From NCBI RefSeq assembly GCF_900604535.1, contig NZ_UWOT01000011.1:32949-96948 (forward strand): a DNA stretch of 64,000 nt, read 5' to 3'. Below the pieces are notes generated by a model that had not been told where the DNA came from, made no database searches, and was given only the letters and a program-made list of their open reading frames with translations. This DNA comes from Romboutsia_E sp900604535 (GTDB lineage: Bacteria; Bacillota; Clostridia; Peptostreptococcales; Peptostreptococcaceae). Shown here piece after piece: positions 27,419 through 36,581 of the stretch. Each line of letters begins with the position of its first letter. Position 1 is the first letter of the stretch. The position numbers and the translations under genes were made by a program.

Positions 27419-28756
27419 ATGCAAGCTACTCAAACGAGTAACCAAGGTTTACTAGATAAGGTTTTTAAGTTATCAGAACATAACACAAATGTTAAAACGG
27501 AAATTATAGCAGGTATAACAACATTCATGACTATGGCTTATATATTGGTTGTTAATGTTAATATTCTTGGAGAAACAGGAATGGATAGAAATGCAATATT
27601 TGCGGCAACTGCAATAGCTGCATTTATAGGATGTTTAGCTATGGGACTTTTAGCTAATTATCCAATCGCTTTAGCGCCGGGGATGGGCCTTAATGCATTC
27701 TTTGCATATACAGTTGTATTAGGAATGGGTCATACATGGCAATTTGCATTATGTGCGGTTTTAATAGAAGGAATTATATTTATAATACTTACGGCTACAA
27801 ATGTTAGAGAAAAAATTATAGATTGCATACCGCCAGTTTTAAAGCATGCAGTTACAGCTGGAATAGGACTTTTTATAGCGTTTATAGGGTTAGCAAATGC
27901 AGGTGTAGTAGTAACTGGTTCTACAATACTGGCATTAGGTAATATGAGAGATCCTTTAGTTATATTAACGATAGTAGGAATAGTATTAGCTAGTATATTA
28001 ATAGCAAAAAATATAAAAGGTGCGTTTCTTATAGCAATGTTAATAATATCAGCGATAGGTATGCTTTTAGGGCTTGTAGATTTACCTCAAGGAGTTATAT
28101 CAACAAATGTACCATCAGTTAAGCCGTTATTTTTACAAGCATTCAGTGTACCAACTAATGAAATATTCAGTTTACAAATGCTAGTTATAGTAGTAACATT
28201 CTTATTTGTAGACTTATTTGATACTGTAGGATGTTTAGTAGGAGTTGCATCTAAAGGTAATTTATTAGATAAAGATGGAAAGCTTCCAAGAGCAAAGCAA
28301 GCATTATTTGCCGATGCAATAGCTACGACTGTAGGAGCAATGCTTGGAACTTCAACAGTAACATCATATGTTGAAAGTGCGGCAGGTATAGGAGAAGGTG
28401 GTAGAACTGGATTAACAGCAGTTACGACAGGAATATTATTCTTATTATCATTATTATTTGCTCCATTATTTATAGCAGTACCAACTCAAGCTACATCGCC
28501 GGTACTTATAATAGTTGGAGTTATGATGGCGAGCTCATTAAAAGAAATAGACTTCAATGATTTTACAAATGCAATACCAGCATTCTTAACATTAGCGATG
28601 ATGCCGTTTGCATATAGTATAGCTGATGGAATTATATTTGGTATAATATCATTTACAGTATTAAAATTAGCAACAGGGAAATCAAAAGAAGTGAATATAT
28701 ATTTAATAGTATTATCAATACTATTTATGCTTAAATTTGTATTCATCACTCATTAG
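27419..28756 (+). CDS. NCS2/AzgA-type purine permease (PbuG/PbuO-like)
   Basis: A 445-residue transporter with about 12-14 hydrophobic helices. Family marks are EIIAGITTFMTMAYILVVN near the N-terminus, ALAPGMGLNAFFAYTVV at about 80-96, and LFDTVGCLVGVA followed by GTSTVTSYVESAAGIGEGGRTG in the middle. These are signatures of hypoxanthine/guanine or adenine proton symporters of the AzgA group. ATG 27419 was chosen over TTG 27413 because the GGAGG at 27408 sits too close to the TTG. Exact base specificity is not readable. Confidence 0.9.
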   Translation: MQATQTSNQGLLDKVFKLSEHNTNVKTEIIAGITTFMTMAYILVVNVNILGETGMDRNAIFAATAIAAFIGCLAMGLLANYPIALAPGMGLNAFFAYTVVLGMGHTWQFALCAVLIEGIIFIILTATNVREKIIDCIPPVLKHAVTAGIGLFIAFIGLANAGVVVTGSTILALGNMRDPLVILTIVGIVLASILIAKNIKGAFLIAMLIISAIGMLLGLVDLPQGVISTNVPSVKPLFLQAFSVPTNEIFSLQMLVIVVTFLFVDLFDTVGCLVGVASKGNLLDKDGKLPRAKQALFADAIATTVGAMLGTSTVTSYVESAAGIGEGGRTGLTAVTTGILFLLSLLFAPLFIAVPTQATSPVLIIVGVMMASSLKEIDFNDFTNAIPAFLTLAMMPFAYSIADGIIFGIISFTVLKLATGKSKEVNIYLIVLSILFMLKFVFITH

Positions 28757-28802
28757 TGATAAAATAATCAGCAAATAAAAAAGTTTAAACATTTAATAAA
28801 AG

Positions 28803-28840
28803 AAAAACTCCAAGTTAGAGATTCTAGCTTGGAGTTTTTT
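28803..28840. terminator. Bidirectional terminator between the permease and fhs
   Basis: Seventeen-base arms around AAAAACTCCAAG and CTTGGAGTTTTT with one G-U pair, A-rich on one side and T-rich on the other. The genes are convergent. Confidence 0.9.
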
Positions 28841-28843
28841 ATA

Positions 28844-30520
28844 TTAGAATAATCCTGAAATTATTCCGTTTTCATCAATATCTATTTTTTCAGCAGCAGG
28901 AGTTTTTGGAAGTCCAGGCATTTTCATTATGTTACCAGTAAGAGCAACGATAAAGCCTGCACCGGCTGAAACATTTAGTTGTCTAACCGTAATTTTAAAT
29001 CCACTAGGTCTTCCTAACTTAGTAGCATCATCAGTTAAAGAGTACTGAGTTTTAGCCATACATATAGGCATATTTCCAAAACCTAAAGATTCTAGTTTAT
29101 CTAATTCTTTTCTTGCTTGAGGAGTGAAATCTACACCGTCAGCTCCATAAATTTTAGTAGCTATTGAATTTATTTTTTCTTCTATGCTTAACTCATCTTC
29201 ATAGCAAAGTTGGAAGTTACTTTCTTTCTCATTTATAAGTCTTAGTACCTCAGTAGCTAATTCTATTCCACCTTCTCCACCTTTAGACCAAACCTGAGAT
29301 ACAGCAACATTTACACCTAATTCTTTACACTTTTCTTTTATTAGGTTAATTTCAGCTTGAGTATCAGTAGGGAATTCATTTATAGCAACTACTGCTGGTA
29401 AATTAAATACTTGGGTTATGTTTTCAACATGCTTTAATAAGTTTGGTAGACCTGCCTCTAAAGCTTCTAAATTTTCATTATTTAAATCATTTTTAGAAAT
29501 TCCACCATTATATTTTAACGCTCTTACAGTAGCAACAATTATAACAGCAGAAGGCTCTATACCCGACACTCTACATTTTATATCTAAGAATTTTTCTGCA
29601 CCAAGGTCTGCACCAAAACCACCTTCAGTAACTACATAATCAGCAAAATGCATAGCCATCTTAGTAGCTATAACAGAGTTACATCCATGTGCAATATTTG
29701 CAAAAGGGCCACCATGTATGAAGGCTGGCGTTCCTTCTAGTGTTTGAACTAAATTGGGTTTTAAAGCATCTTTTAATAAAGCAGCCATAGCACCGTTAGC
29801 TTTTAAGTCTGATGCAGTTACAGGATCTCCATCATAGTTATATGCAACTATTATTTTTCCTAATTTTTCTTTTAAGTCTGATATATCATTTGCAAGGCAG
29901 AAGACTGCCATGACTTCTGATGCAACAGTTATGTCAAAACCATCTTGTCTAGTAACGCCATCAACTCTAGAACCTAATCCATCAACAATATTTCTTAGTT
30001 GCCTATCATTCATATCAACGCATCTTCTCCAAGTTATGCTTCTAACATCAATATTTAATGTATTTCCTTGGTGTATATGGTTATCTAGCATAGCTGCTAG
30101 TAAGTTGTTGGCAGCTCCAATAGCGTGTAAATCTCCTGTAAAATGAAGATTTATATCTTCCATAGGTATAACTTGAGCATATCCACCACCTGCGGCTCCG
30201 CCTTTTATACCAAATACAGGACCTAAAGAAGGTTCTCTTAACGCAACTAATGTATTTTTTCCAAGCCTAGAAAGTGCATCTGCAACACCAATTGTTGTAG
30301 TTGTTTTACCTTCACCTGCAGGCGTTGGGTTTATAGCAGTTGTTAATATAACCTTTGATTTTTTATTTGAATTACTTTTTAATAAATTATAATCGATCTT
30401 AGCTTTGTATTTTCCGTACATATCGATATCATCTTCATGAATATTTAGCTTCCTAGCAATTTCTTTAATGTGCTTAGGTTTAGCTTCTTGTGCAATCTCT
30501 ATATCTGATTTAAATGCCAT
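28844..30520 (-). CDS. fhs: Formate-tetrahydrofolate ligase
   Basis: A 558-residue enzyme that makes 10-formyl-THF from formate, THF and ATP. TAINPTPAGEGKTTTTIGVADAL near 60-82 includes the P-loop PAGEGKTTT. EPSLGPVFGIKGGAAGGGYAQV and VTEGGFGADLGAEKF follow, and the length is normal. In acetogens it is the second step of the methyl branch; in other clostridia it supplies formyl groups for purines. Beside the pur operon and carrying a PurR-box-like site, the purine role is directly suggested. Confidence 0.97.
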   Translation of the reverse strand: MAFKSDIEIAQEAKPKHIKEIARKLNIHEDDIDMYGKYKAKIDYNLLKSNSNKKSKVILTTAINPTPAGEGKTTTTIGVADALSRLGKNTLVALREPSLGPVFGIKGGAAGGGYAQVIPMEDINLHFTGDLHAIGAANNLLAAMLDNHIHQGNTLNIDVRSITWRRCVDMNDRQLRNIVDGLGSRVDGVTRQDGFDITVASEVMAVFCLANDISDLKEKLGKIIVAYNYDGDPVTASDLKANGAMAALLKDALKPNLVQTLEGTPAFIHGGPFANIAHGCNSVIATKMAMHFADYVVTEGGFGADLGAEKFLDIKCRVSGIEPSAVIIVATVRALKYNGGISKNDLNNENLEALEAGLPNLLKHVENITQVFNLPAVVAINEFPTDTQAEINLIKEKCKELGVNVAVSQVWSKGGEGGIELATEVLRLINEKESNFQLCYEDELSIEEKINSIATKIYGADGVDFTPQARKELDKLESLGFGNMPICMAKTQYSLTDDATKLGRPSGFKITVRQLNVSAGAGFIVALTGNIMKMPGLPKTPAAEKIDIDENGIISGLF

Positions 30521-30606
30521 AAGATAAATTCCTCCATTGTATGTATTTTTTAGATTTAATATTGATAATTATACCATTATTTTACCTTCTGAAACTATTT
30601 ATCTGA

Positions 30607-30630
30607 ATTATAACATAAAATTCGTGTTTG
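30607..30630 (-). promoter_or_regulatory. fhs promoter with PurR-box-like motif
   Basis: On the minus strand AAACACGAATTTT (about 30630-30618) lies just upstream of a TATAAT at 30612-30607. The core ACGAA matches the motifs at guaB, purE and the permease. Confidence 0.45.
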
Positions 30631-30763
30631 TACATACAATTTATATAAGGTTAAAAAGGATAGGGATGTGTAAAAATATTAATATTATTCATGTGATGCC
30701 TGTGATTTCAAAGATTTTATAAGTTTGATATTTGTATTAAAAAAATTATTAGTAAAAAATTAG

Positions 30764-30813
30764 TTGCAAAAATCTGTATATTATTATAGAATTTATTTAT
30801 AAAGTTCGTATAA
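30764..30813 (+). promoter_or_regulatory. pur operon promoter and PurR-box-like motif
   Basis: TTGCAA at 30764, 17-base spacer and TAGAAT at 30787 form a good promoter. AAAGTTCGTATAA at 30801-30813 covers the expected start site and is 11 of 13 to the inverted Bacillus PurR box (AWWGTTCGGWWWT). The rest of the 351-base fhs-purE gap shows no gene and no purine riboswitch core. Confidence 0.6.
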
Positions 30814-30871
30814 TTGTGCGTGTAATACACGGTTGAATAATTTAAAATATATATGGAAAAGAGGGAAATTG

Positions 30872-31348
30872 ATGAAAGTAGCAATAGTTATGGGATCAAA
30901 GTCAGATTATCCTAAAGTTCAAGAAGGTATAAAGTTATTAGAAAAATTTGGTGTATCAGTTAAAGTTAGAGTGTTATCAGCGCATAGAACTCCGGTTCAA
31001 TTGACGGAGTTTTTAAATGAAATAGAAGGTGAAGTAGATGTAATAGTAGGGGCTGCAGGGAAAGCTGCACATCTACCGGGAGTGATAGCTTCTCAAACAT
31101 TAATACCTGTTATAGGGTTACCGATTAAGTCATCCACAATGGATGGACTAGATTCACTTTTATCAATAGTACAAATGCCTAAAGGTATTCCTGTGGCAAC
31201 AGTTGCGATAGATGGGGGACTAAATGCTGCTCTATTAGCACTTCAAATAATGAGTTTAAAATATCCAAAAATAAAAAAAGATTTAGTTTTATATAGAGAA
31301 GAAATGGCAAATCAAGTATTAGAAGATGATAAGAATTTAAGGGGGTAA
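30872..31348 (+). CDS. purE: N5-carboxyaminoimidazole ribonucleotide mutase
   Basis: A 158-residue enzyme that moves the carboxyl group to give CAIR. VAIVMGSKSDYPKVQEG at the N-terminus and SAHRTPVQL near 40 are class I PurE signatures, with AAGKAAHLPGVIA near 70. The upstream in-frame TTG 30833 was rejected: AGAGGGA fits ATG 30872. purK is not in this operon, so either it lies elsewhere or the enzyme uses CO2 directly. Confidence 0.95.
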   Translation: MKVAIVMGSKSDYPKVQEGIKLLEKFGVSVKVRVLSAHRTPVQLTEFLNEIEGEVDVIVGAAGKAAHLPGVIASQTLIPVIGLPIKSSTMDGLDSLLSIVQMPKGIPVATVAIDGGLNAALLALQIMSLKYPKIKKDLVLYREEMANQVLEDDKNLRG

Positions 31349-31353
31349 CAAAA

Positions 31354-32052
31354 ATGTTATTATATGAAGGTAAAGCGAAACAAGTTTATTCTACAGAAAA
31401 TGAAAATGAATATATAGTTTATTTTAAAGATGATGCAACGGCATTTAATGGAGAAAAGAAAGCAACAATATCTTCTAAAGGAATCTTAAATAATAAAATT
31501 TCAACTATAATGTTTGAAATGTTACACGATAATCAAATCAATACACACTTCATAAAAAGTTTATCAGATAGAGAAATGCTAGTAAAGAAAGTTGAAATAT
31601 TACCATTAGAAGTTATAGTAAGGAATATAACGGCAGGTTCATTTTGTAAGAGATATGGAATAGAAGAAGGTTTAGTTTTAGATGAACCTATATTTGAGCT
31701 TTGTTACAAAAATGATGAATATGGTGATCCTATGCTAAATGATGATCATGCAGTGGCAATGAAATTAGCAAATAGAGAAGAAATAGCATTCTTAAAAGAG
31801 CAAACTTTAAAAATAAATAAACTAATGAAAGAGTTCTTCCTAAAAATGAACTTAAAGTTAGTAGATTTCAAATTAGAGTTCGGTAAAGATTCACAAGGAA
31901 ATATAATATTAGCAGATGAAATATCTCCTGATACTTGCAGACTTTGGGATGTAAATACAAATGAAAAATTAGATAAAGATAGATTTAGAAGAGATTTAGG
32001 TGATCTTGTTAAAGGTTATGAAGAAGTTCTTTCAAGAATGAACTGTAAATAG
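31354..32052 (+). CDS. purC: SAICAR synthase
   Basis: A 232-residue ATP-dependent ligase joining CAIR and aspartate. YEGKAKQVYST at the N-terminus, EVIVRNITAGSFCKRYGIEEG near 88 and LADEISPDTCRLWD near 190 are diagnostic. It lies five bases after purE and 12 before purF. Confidence 0.97.
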   Translation: MLLYEGKAKQVYSTENENEYIVYFKDDATAFNGEKKATISSKGILNNKISTIMFEMLHDNQINTHFIKSLSDREMLVKKVEILPLEVIVRNITAGSFCKRYGIEEGLVLDEPIFELCYKNDEYGDPMLNDDHAVAMKLANREEIAFLKEQTLKINKLMKEFFLKMNLKLVDFKLEFGKDSQGNIILADEISPDTCRLWDVNTNEKLDKDRFRRDLGDLVKGYEEVLSRMNCK

Positions 32053-32064
32053 GGGGAATTTCTT

Positions 32065-33435
32065 ATGTGTGGTGTTGTAGGTATTTATTCAAAAGATAAG
32101 GATATAGCTAAAGAACTATACTATTCTTTATATTCTATACAACATAGGGGTCAAGAAAGCTGTGGGATGGCTGTATTTGATGGAAGAGATATGAAGTATA
32201 AAAAAGATATGGGATTAGTTGGAGATGTATTTAAAGAAGGTGAGCTATCTAAGTTAAGTGGAAATATGGGAATAGGTCATGTTAGATACTCTACAGCTGG
32301 TGGAAGTACTTTAGCAAATTGTCAGCCATTAGTTGGTAGTTGTAGAAAAAGAACATTAGCATTAGCCCACAATGGAAACTTGGTAAATGCAAATTACTTA
32401 AGGGATATGTTAGAAGAAGATGGTTATATGTTTCAAGCAAACTCAGATACAGAAGTAATACTTTATATACTTGCTAGATACTATAAGGGAGATATAGTAG
32501 AAAGTTTAAAATTAACTATGGATTATATAAAAGGTGCATACTCTCTTGTAATAATGGGGGAAGATTCATTAGTAGGTGTAAGGGATCCTCATGGATTTAG
32601 ACCTCTTATATTAGGCAAAAAAGGTAATGAATATATATTTGCATCAGAAAGTTGTGCTATAGATATACTTGGCGGAGAAGTCATAAGAGATGTAGAACCA
32701 GGAGAGATAGTAGTAATTAAAGATGGTGAACTTAAGACGTATCATTATTCAGAAAATTATAAATGTGTAAAAAGAAGTTGTATATTTGAACATATCTATT
32801 TTGCAAGAAATGATGCAACAATAGATAATGTAAATGTATATGAGTTTAGAGTTAAATGTGGGGAATTACTAGCTAAAGATGAAGCAATAAATGCGGATAT
32901 AGTAGTTCCAGTTCCAGATTCGGGATGGGCAGGTGCCATAGGATATTCTAATGCAAGTGGACTTAAAGTAAGTGAAGGTCTTGTAAAAAATAGATATGTA
33001 GGAAGAACATTTATAAAACCTACACAAGAAGAAAGGGAAATATCAGTAAAAATAAAATTAAATCCTTTATCAAGTGTTGTAAAAGGAAAGTCAGTGGTAC
33101 TAGTTGATGATTCTGTAGTAAGGGGAACAACATCCAAGCAAATAGTACAGTCACTTAGAGATGCAGGCGCAAGAGAAATTCACCTTAGAATAACGTCTCC
33201 TCCAGTATCTTACTCTTGTTACTATGGAATAGATACTCCAAATAGATCGAAATTAATAGCATCTAACCATAACATAGAAGAAATGAGAGCGTATATAGGA
33301 TGTGACTCATTAAAGTTTTTAAGTATAGATTCGATGATAGAAGCAACAGAGAGTAAGTCTACTTTCTGTAAAGCATGTTTTGATGGAGATTACCCAGTTA
33401 AGAAAATCGATAAGGAGGAACTTTTATCATGTTAA
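32065..33435 (+). CDS. purF: Amidophosphoribosyltransferase
   Basis: A 456-residue committed enzyme of purine synthesis. The start MCGVVGIY leaves Cys2 as the N-terminal nucleophile after Met removal, with no propeptide of the Bacillus sort. SIQHRGQESCG and GHVRYST belong to the glutaminase; VVLVDDSVVRGTTSKQIV is the PRPP site. Cysteines in KRSCIFEH, SYSCYYG and FCKACFDGDYP match the [4Fe-4S] ligands of the Bacillus-type enzyme, so an oxygen-labile cluster is expected. The start is fixed by AGGGGGAA. It overlaps purM by 7 bp. Confidence 0.96.
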   Translation: MCGVVGIYSKDKDIAKELYYSLYSIQHRGQESCGMAVFDGRDMKYKKDMGLVGDVFKEGELSKLSGNMGIGHVRYSTAGGSTLANCQPLVGSCRKRTLALAHNGNLVNANYLRDMLEEDGYMFQANSDTEVILYILARYYKGDIVESLKLTMDYIKGAYSLVIMGEDSLVGVRDPHGFRPLILGKKGNEYIFASESCAIDILGGEVIRDVEPGEIVVIKDGELKTYHYSENYKCVKRSCIFEHIYFARNDATIDNVNVYEFRVKCGELLAKDEAINADIVVPVPDSGWAGAIGYSNASGLKVSEGLVKNRYVGRTFIKPTQEEREISVKIKLNPLSSVVKGKSVVLVDDSVVRGTTSKQIVQSLRDAGAREIHLRITSPPVSYSCYYGIDTPNRSKLIASNHNIEEMRAYIGCDSLKFLSIDSMIEATESKSTFCKACFDGDYPVKKIDKEELLSC

Positions 33436-34457
33436 CTTACAAGCAATCAGGTGTTGATATAGATGAAGGAAATAGAGCAGTAGATCTTATTAAAAGAAAA
33501 ATAAAAACAACTTATGATAACAATGTAATAGGTGATTTAGGAAATTTCAGTGGACTATATAGTTTAAAAGATTTCACTAACATGACTGAACCAGTGTTAC
33601 TTTCGTCAACGGATGGAGTTGGAACAAAATTAAAGCTAGCTCAAATGATGGATAGACATAATACTGTAGGCATAGATCTAGTTGCAATGTGTGTAAATGA
33701 TTTAATATGCCAAGGTGCAAGACCGTTATTTTTTTTAGACTACATCGCTACTGGAAAGTTAGTTGCAGAACAAGTGGAACAAATAGTTAGTGGTATAGTA
33801 GACGGATGTAAAATGGCAGGGTGTGCACTTGTTGGTGGAGAAACTGCTGAAATGCCTGGTATGTATAGTGAAGATGAATATGATTTAGCAGGATTTTCTG
33901 TTGGCATAGCAGATAGAGAGAATATAGTATCTGGTAAAGATGTAAAGTCTGGAGATACATTAATAGGAATATCATCAAGTGGTATACATAGTAATGGATT
34001 TTCATTTATAAGAAAAATATTTTTAGATACTTATGGATATAAGTTAGATCAATATATAGAAGAATTAGGGATGACTTTAGGAGAAGCATTATTAACACCT
34101 ACGAAAATATATGTAAAATTAGTTCTAGATTTATTAAATAAATATGATATAAAAGCAATAGCACATATTACTGGTGGTGGAGTTATAGAAAATATAACTA
34201 GAGTTATACCAAAAGGGTTAGGTATAGATATACAAAAGAATTCTTGGGAAAAACCAGCAATATTTAAGATGATAGAAAACTTCAATTCTATAGATGAAAT
34301 AGAGCTACATAAGAGCTTTAATATGGGGGTAGGATTAGTATTAATAGTTGATGATAGGAAATCAAAAGAAATAACTGAATACATAAATACTACTGAAGAA
34401 AAGGCCTATATTATAGGTAAAGTGGTAGATACTCATGAAGGAGTCAAGTTATGCTAA
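33429..34457 (+). CDS. purM: Phosphoribosylformylglycinamidine cyclo-ligase (AIR synthetase)
   Basis: A 342-residue ATP enzyme. YKQSGVDIDEGNRAVDLIK at the N-terminus, LLSSTDGVGTKLKLA near 57, GGETAEMPGMY near 138 and SSGIHSNGFS near 185 are typical, with HITGGGVIENITRV near 242. It overlaps purF and purN by 7 bp each, suggesting translational coupling. Confidence 0.97.
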   Translation: MLTYKQSGVDIDEGNRAVDLIKRKIKTTYDNNVIGDLGNFSGLYSLKDFTNMTEPVLLSSTDGVGTKLKLAQMMDRHNTVGIDLVAMCVNDLICQGARPLFFLDYIATGKLVAEQVEQIVSGIVDGCKMAGCALVGGETAEMPGMYSEDEYDLAGFSVGIADRENIVSGKDVKSGDTLIGISSSGIHSNGFSFIRKIFLDTYGYKLDQYIEELGMTLGEALLTPTKIYVKLVLDLLNKYDIKAIAHITGGGVIENITRVIPKGLGIDIQKNSWEKPAIFKMIENFNSIDEIELHKSFNMGVGLVLIVDDRKSKEITEYINTTEEKAYIIGKVVDTHEGVKLC

Positions 34458-35044
34458 ATATAGGTGTTTTAGTTTCGGGTGGAGGAACTAATTTACAAGT
34501 TATAATAAATGAAACTTTGGCTAGAAATATAAATGGAAAAGTTAAAGTAGTTATATCAAATAAAGAGAATGCCTATGGCTTAGAAAGAGCAAGACAAAAT
34601 AATATAGAAGCAATTTTTGAAACTGATGAAGATAAAATAATCGAAACTTTAAAAGATCGTAATATAGACTTAGTAGTTTTAGCTGGATATTTAAAGATAA
34701 TAAGTCCCAAATTTGTAAATGAATTTAAAAACAAAATGATAAATATACATCCATCGTTAATACCTTCATTTTGTGGTAAAGGATACTATGGACAAAAAGT
34801 TCATCAAGGTGTGCTTGATTATGGTGTTAAAGTAACTGGAGCAACAGTGCACTTTGTTGATGAAGGAGCAGATACAGGCCCAATAATTATGCAAGAAACT
34901 GTAGATGTAAGAGATGATGATGATGTAGACTCTTTAGCTAAAAGAGTGCTGCACGTAGAACATAAGATATTAAAGAAGAGTATTAGTCTTTTTTGTGAAA
35001 ATAAATTAAGTATTCAGGGTAGGAGAGTGTTTATAAATGAGTAA
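34451..35044 (+). CDS. purN: Phosphoribosylglycinamide formyltransferase
   Basis: A 197-residue enzyme that transfers a formyl group from 10-formyl-THF to GAR. VLVSGGGTNLQ at the N-terminus, the catalytic Asn in INIHPSLIPSF, the His in the same motif and the Asp in VDEGADTGPII are present. It depends on the Fhs product. It overlaps purH by 8 bp. Confidence 0.96.
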   Translation: MLNIGVLVSGGGTNLQVIINETLARNINGKVKVVISNKENAYGLERARQNNIEAIFETDEDKIIETLKDRNIDLVVLAGYLKIISPKFVNEFKNKMINIHPSLIPSFCGKGYYGQKVHQGVLDYGVKVTGATVHFVDEGADTGPIIMQETVDVRDDDDVDSLAKRVLHVEHKILKKSISLFCENKLSIQGRRVFINE

Positions 35045-36569
35045 AAGAGCATTGATAAGTGTAACAGACAAAACTAGAGTAGTTGAATTTGCAAAGGAAC
35101 TAAATAATCTTGGATATGAAGTTATATCTACAGGAAATACATTTAAGATGTTAGAAAAAAACGGAGTTAAAGCTATTCAAATAGATGAAGTTACTAAATT
35201 TCCAGAAATGTTAGATGGAAGAGTTAAGACTTTAAATCCACACATACATGGAGGAATACTTTATAAAAGAGATGATAAAAATCATGTAAAAACTGTGAAA
35301 GAGCATAAAATAGGATCTATAGATTTAGTAGTAGTAAATTTATATGATTTTGAAGGTACTTTAAAGGCAGGAAAATCTCATGAAGAAATGATAGAAAACA
35401 TAGATATCGGTGGACCATCTATGATACGTTCTGCTGCTAAAAATTATAAAGATGTAACAGTTATAGTAGATATAAATGATTATGATATAGTAATTGAAAA
35501 GTTAAAAAATGATAATTTAACTTTAGAAGATAGAAAAAGATTATCATATAAAGCATTCTCAACTACAGCTAGGTATGATGCACTTATATCAAGCTATTTT
35601 GCAGGCGAAGTTAAAGATAGTTATCCTGAAGTATTAAATTTAACATTTCAAAAAGAACAAACATTAAGATATGGAGAAAATCCACATCAAAATGGAGTAC
35701 TATACTCACAGCCAAACGCTAAAAATCCAATATTAAATTATGAACAATTAAATGGAAAAGAACTTTCTTTCAATAATATAAATGACTTACATGGTTGTTT
35801 AGAAGTAATGAGAGAATTTAAAGATAATGATGAAGTAGTTTCAGTAGCTATAAAACATACTAATCCATGTGGCGTTGGTTTAGGACAGAACTCTTTAGAA
35901 GCATATACAAAGTGTTATGAAGCTGATACAGTTTCAATATTTGGTGGAATAGTTGGAATAACTTCTACAGTAGATGAAGTTACAGCTAAAAAGTTAAGTG
36001 AAATATTCTTAGAAATAGTAGCAGCTTATGATTTTACACCACAAGCTTTAGAAATACTTAAGAAAAAGAAGAACTTAAGAGTTTTAAAATTATCTAAGAT
36101 AGAAACTAGTTTACAGCCATATGAAATGAAATACTTAGATGGAAAATTATTAATACAAGATAAAAATAATTCCTTAGCAGATAAATATGAAACTGTAACG
36201 GTAGTTGAACCAACTAAAGAACAGTTAGAAGATATGGAATTTGGTATGAAGGTTGTTAAAAATATGAAATCAAATGCTATAGCTATAGTTAAAGATGGTA
36301 AAACATTAGCTTTAGGATGTGGTCAAACTTCAAGAATATGGGCTTTAAAAAATGCCTTAGAAAACAACCGTGATAAAGACTTTAATGGAGCTATACTTGC
36401 TTCAGATGCATTCTTCCCATTTGATGATTGTGTAACATTAGCAAATGAATATGGAATAAAAGCAGTTGTTCAACCAGGTGGTTCAATGAAAGACCAAGAT
36501 TCTATAGATGCTTGTAATAAATATGAAATGACAATGGTGTTTACAGGAGTAAGACATTTCAAACACTAG
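35037..36569 (+). CDS. purH: Bifunctional AICAR formyltransferase / IMP cyclohydrolase
   Basis: A 510-residue enzyme. The IMP cyclohydrolase domain at residues 1-190 has SVTDKT, STGNTFKML, VKTLNPHIHGGIL and DIGGPSMIRSAAKN. The formyltransferase domain has LRYGENPHQNGVLY, AIKHTNPCGVG and the C-terminal VQPGGSMKDQDSIDACN and GVRHFKH. It makes IMP, ending the de novo path, and uses 10-formyl-THF. Confidence 0.97.
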   Translation: MSKRALISVTDKTRVVEFAKELNNLGYEVISTGNTFKMLEKNGVKAIQIDEVTKFPEMLDGRVKTLNPHIHGGILYKRDDKNHVKTVKEHKIGSIDLVVVNLYDFEGTLKAGKSHEEMIENIDIGGPSMIRSAAKNYKDVTVIVDINDYDIVIEKLKNDNLTLEDRKRLSYKAFSTTARYDALISSYFAGEVKDSYPEVLNLTFQKEQTLRYGENPHQNGVLYSQPNAKNPILNYEQLNGKELSFNNINDLHGCLEVMREFKDNDEVVSVAIKHTNPCGVGLGQNSLEAYTKCYEADTVSIFGGIVGITSTVDEVTAKKLSEIFLEIVAAYDFTPQALEILKKKKNLRVLKLSKIETSLQPYEMKYLDGKLLIQDKNNSLADKYETVTVVEPTKEQLEDMEFGMKVVKNMKSNAIAIVKDGKTLALGCGQTSRIWALKNALENNRDKDFNGAILASDAFFPFDDCVTLANEYGIKAVVQPGGSMKDQDSIDACNKYEMTMVFTGVRHFKH

Positions 36570-36581
36570 GGGGTAAATTTT

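Noticed and set aside
30521..30871. Purine riboswitch before purE or fhs
   Set aside because: No GTTTCTAC core or P1 pair is present; only the PurR-like motifs were found.
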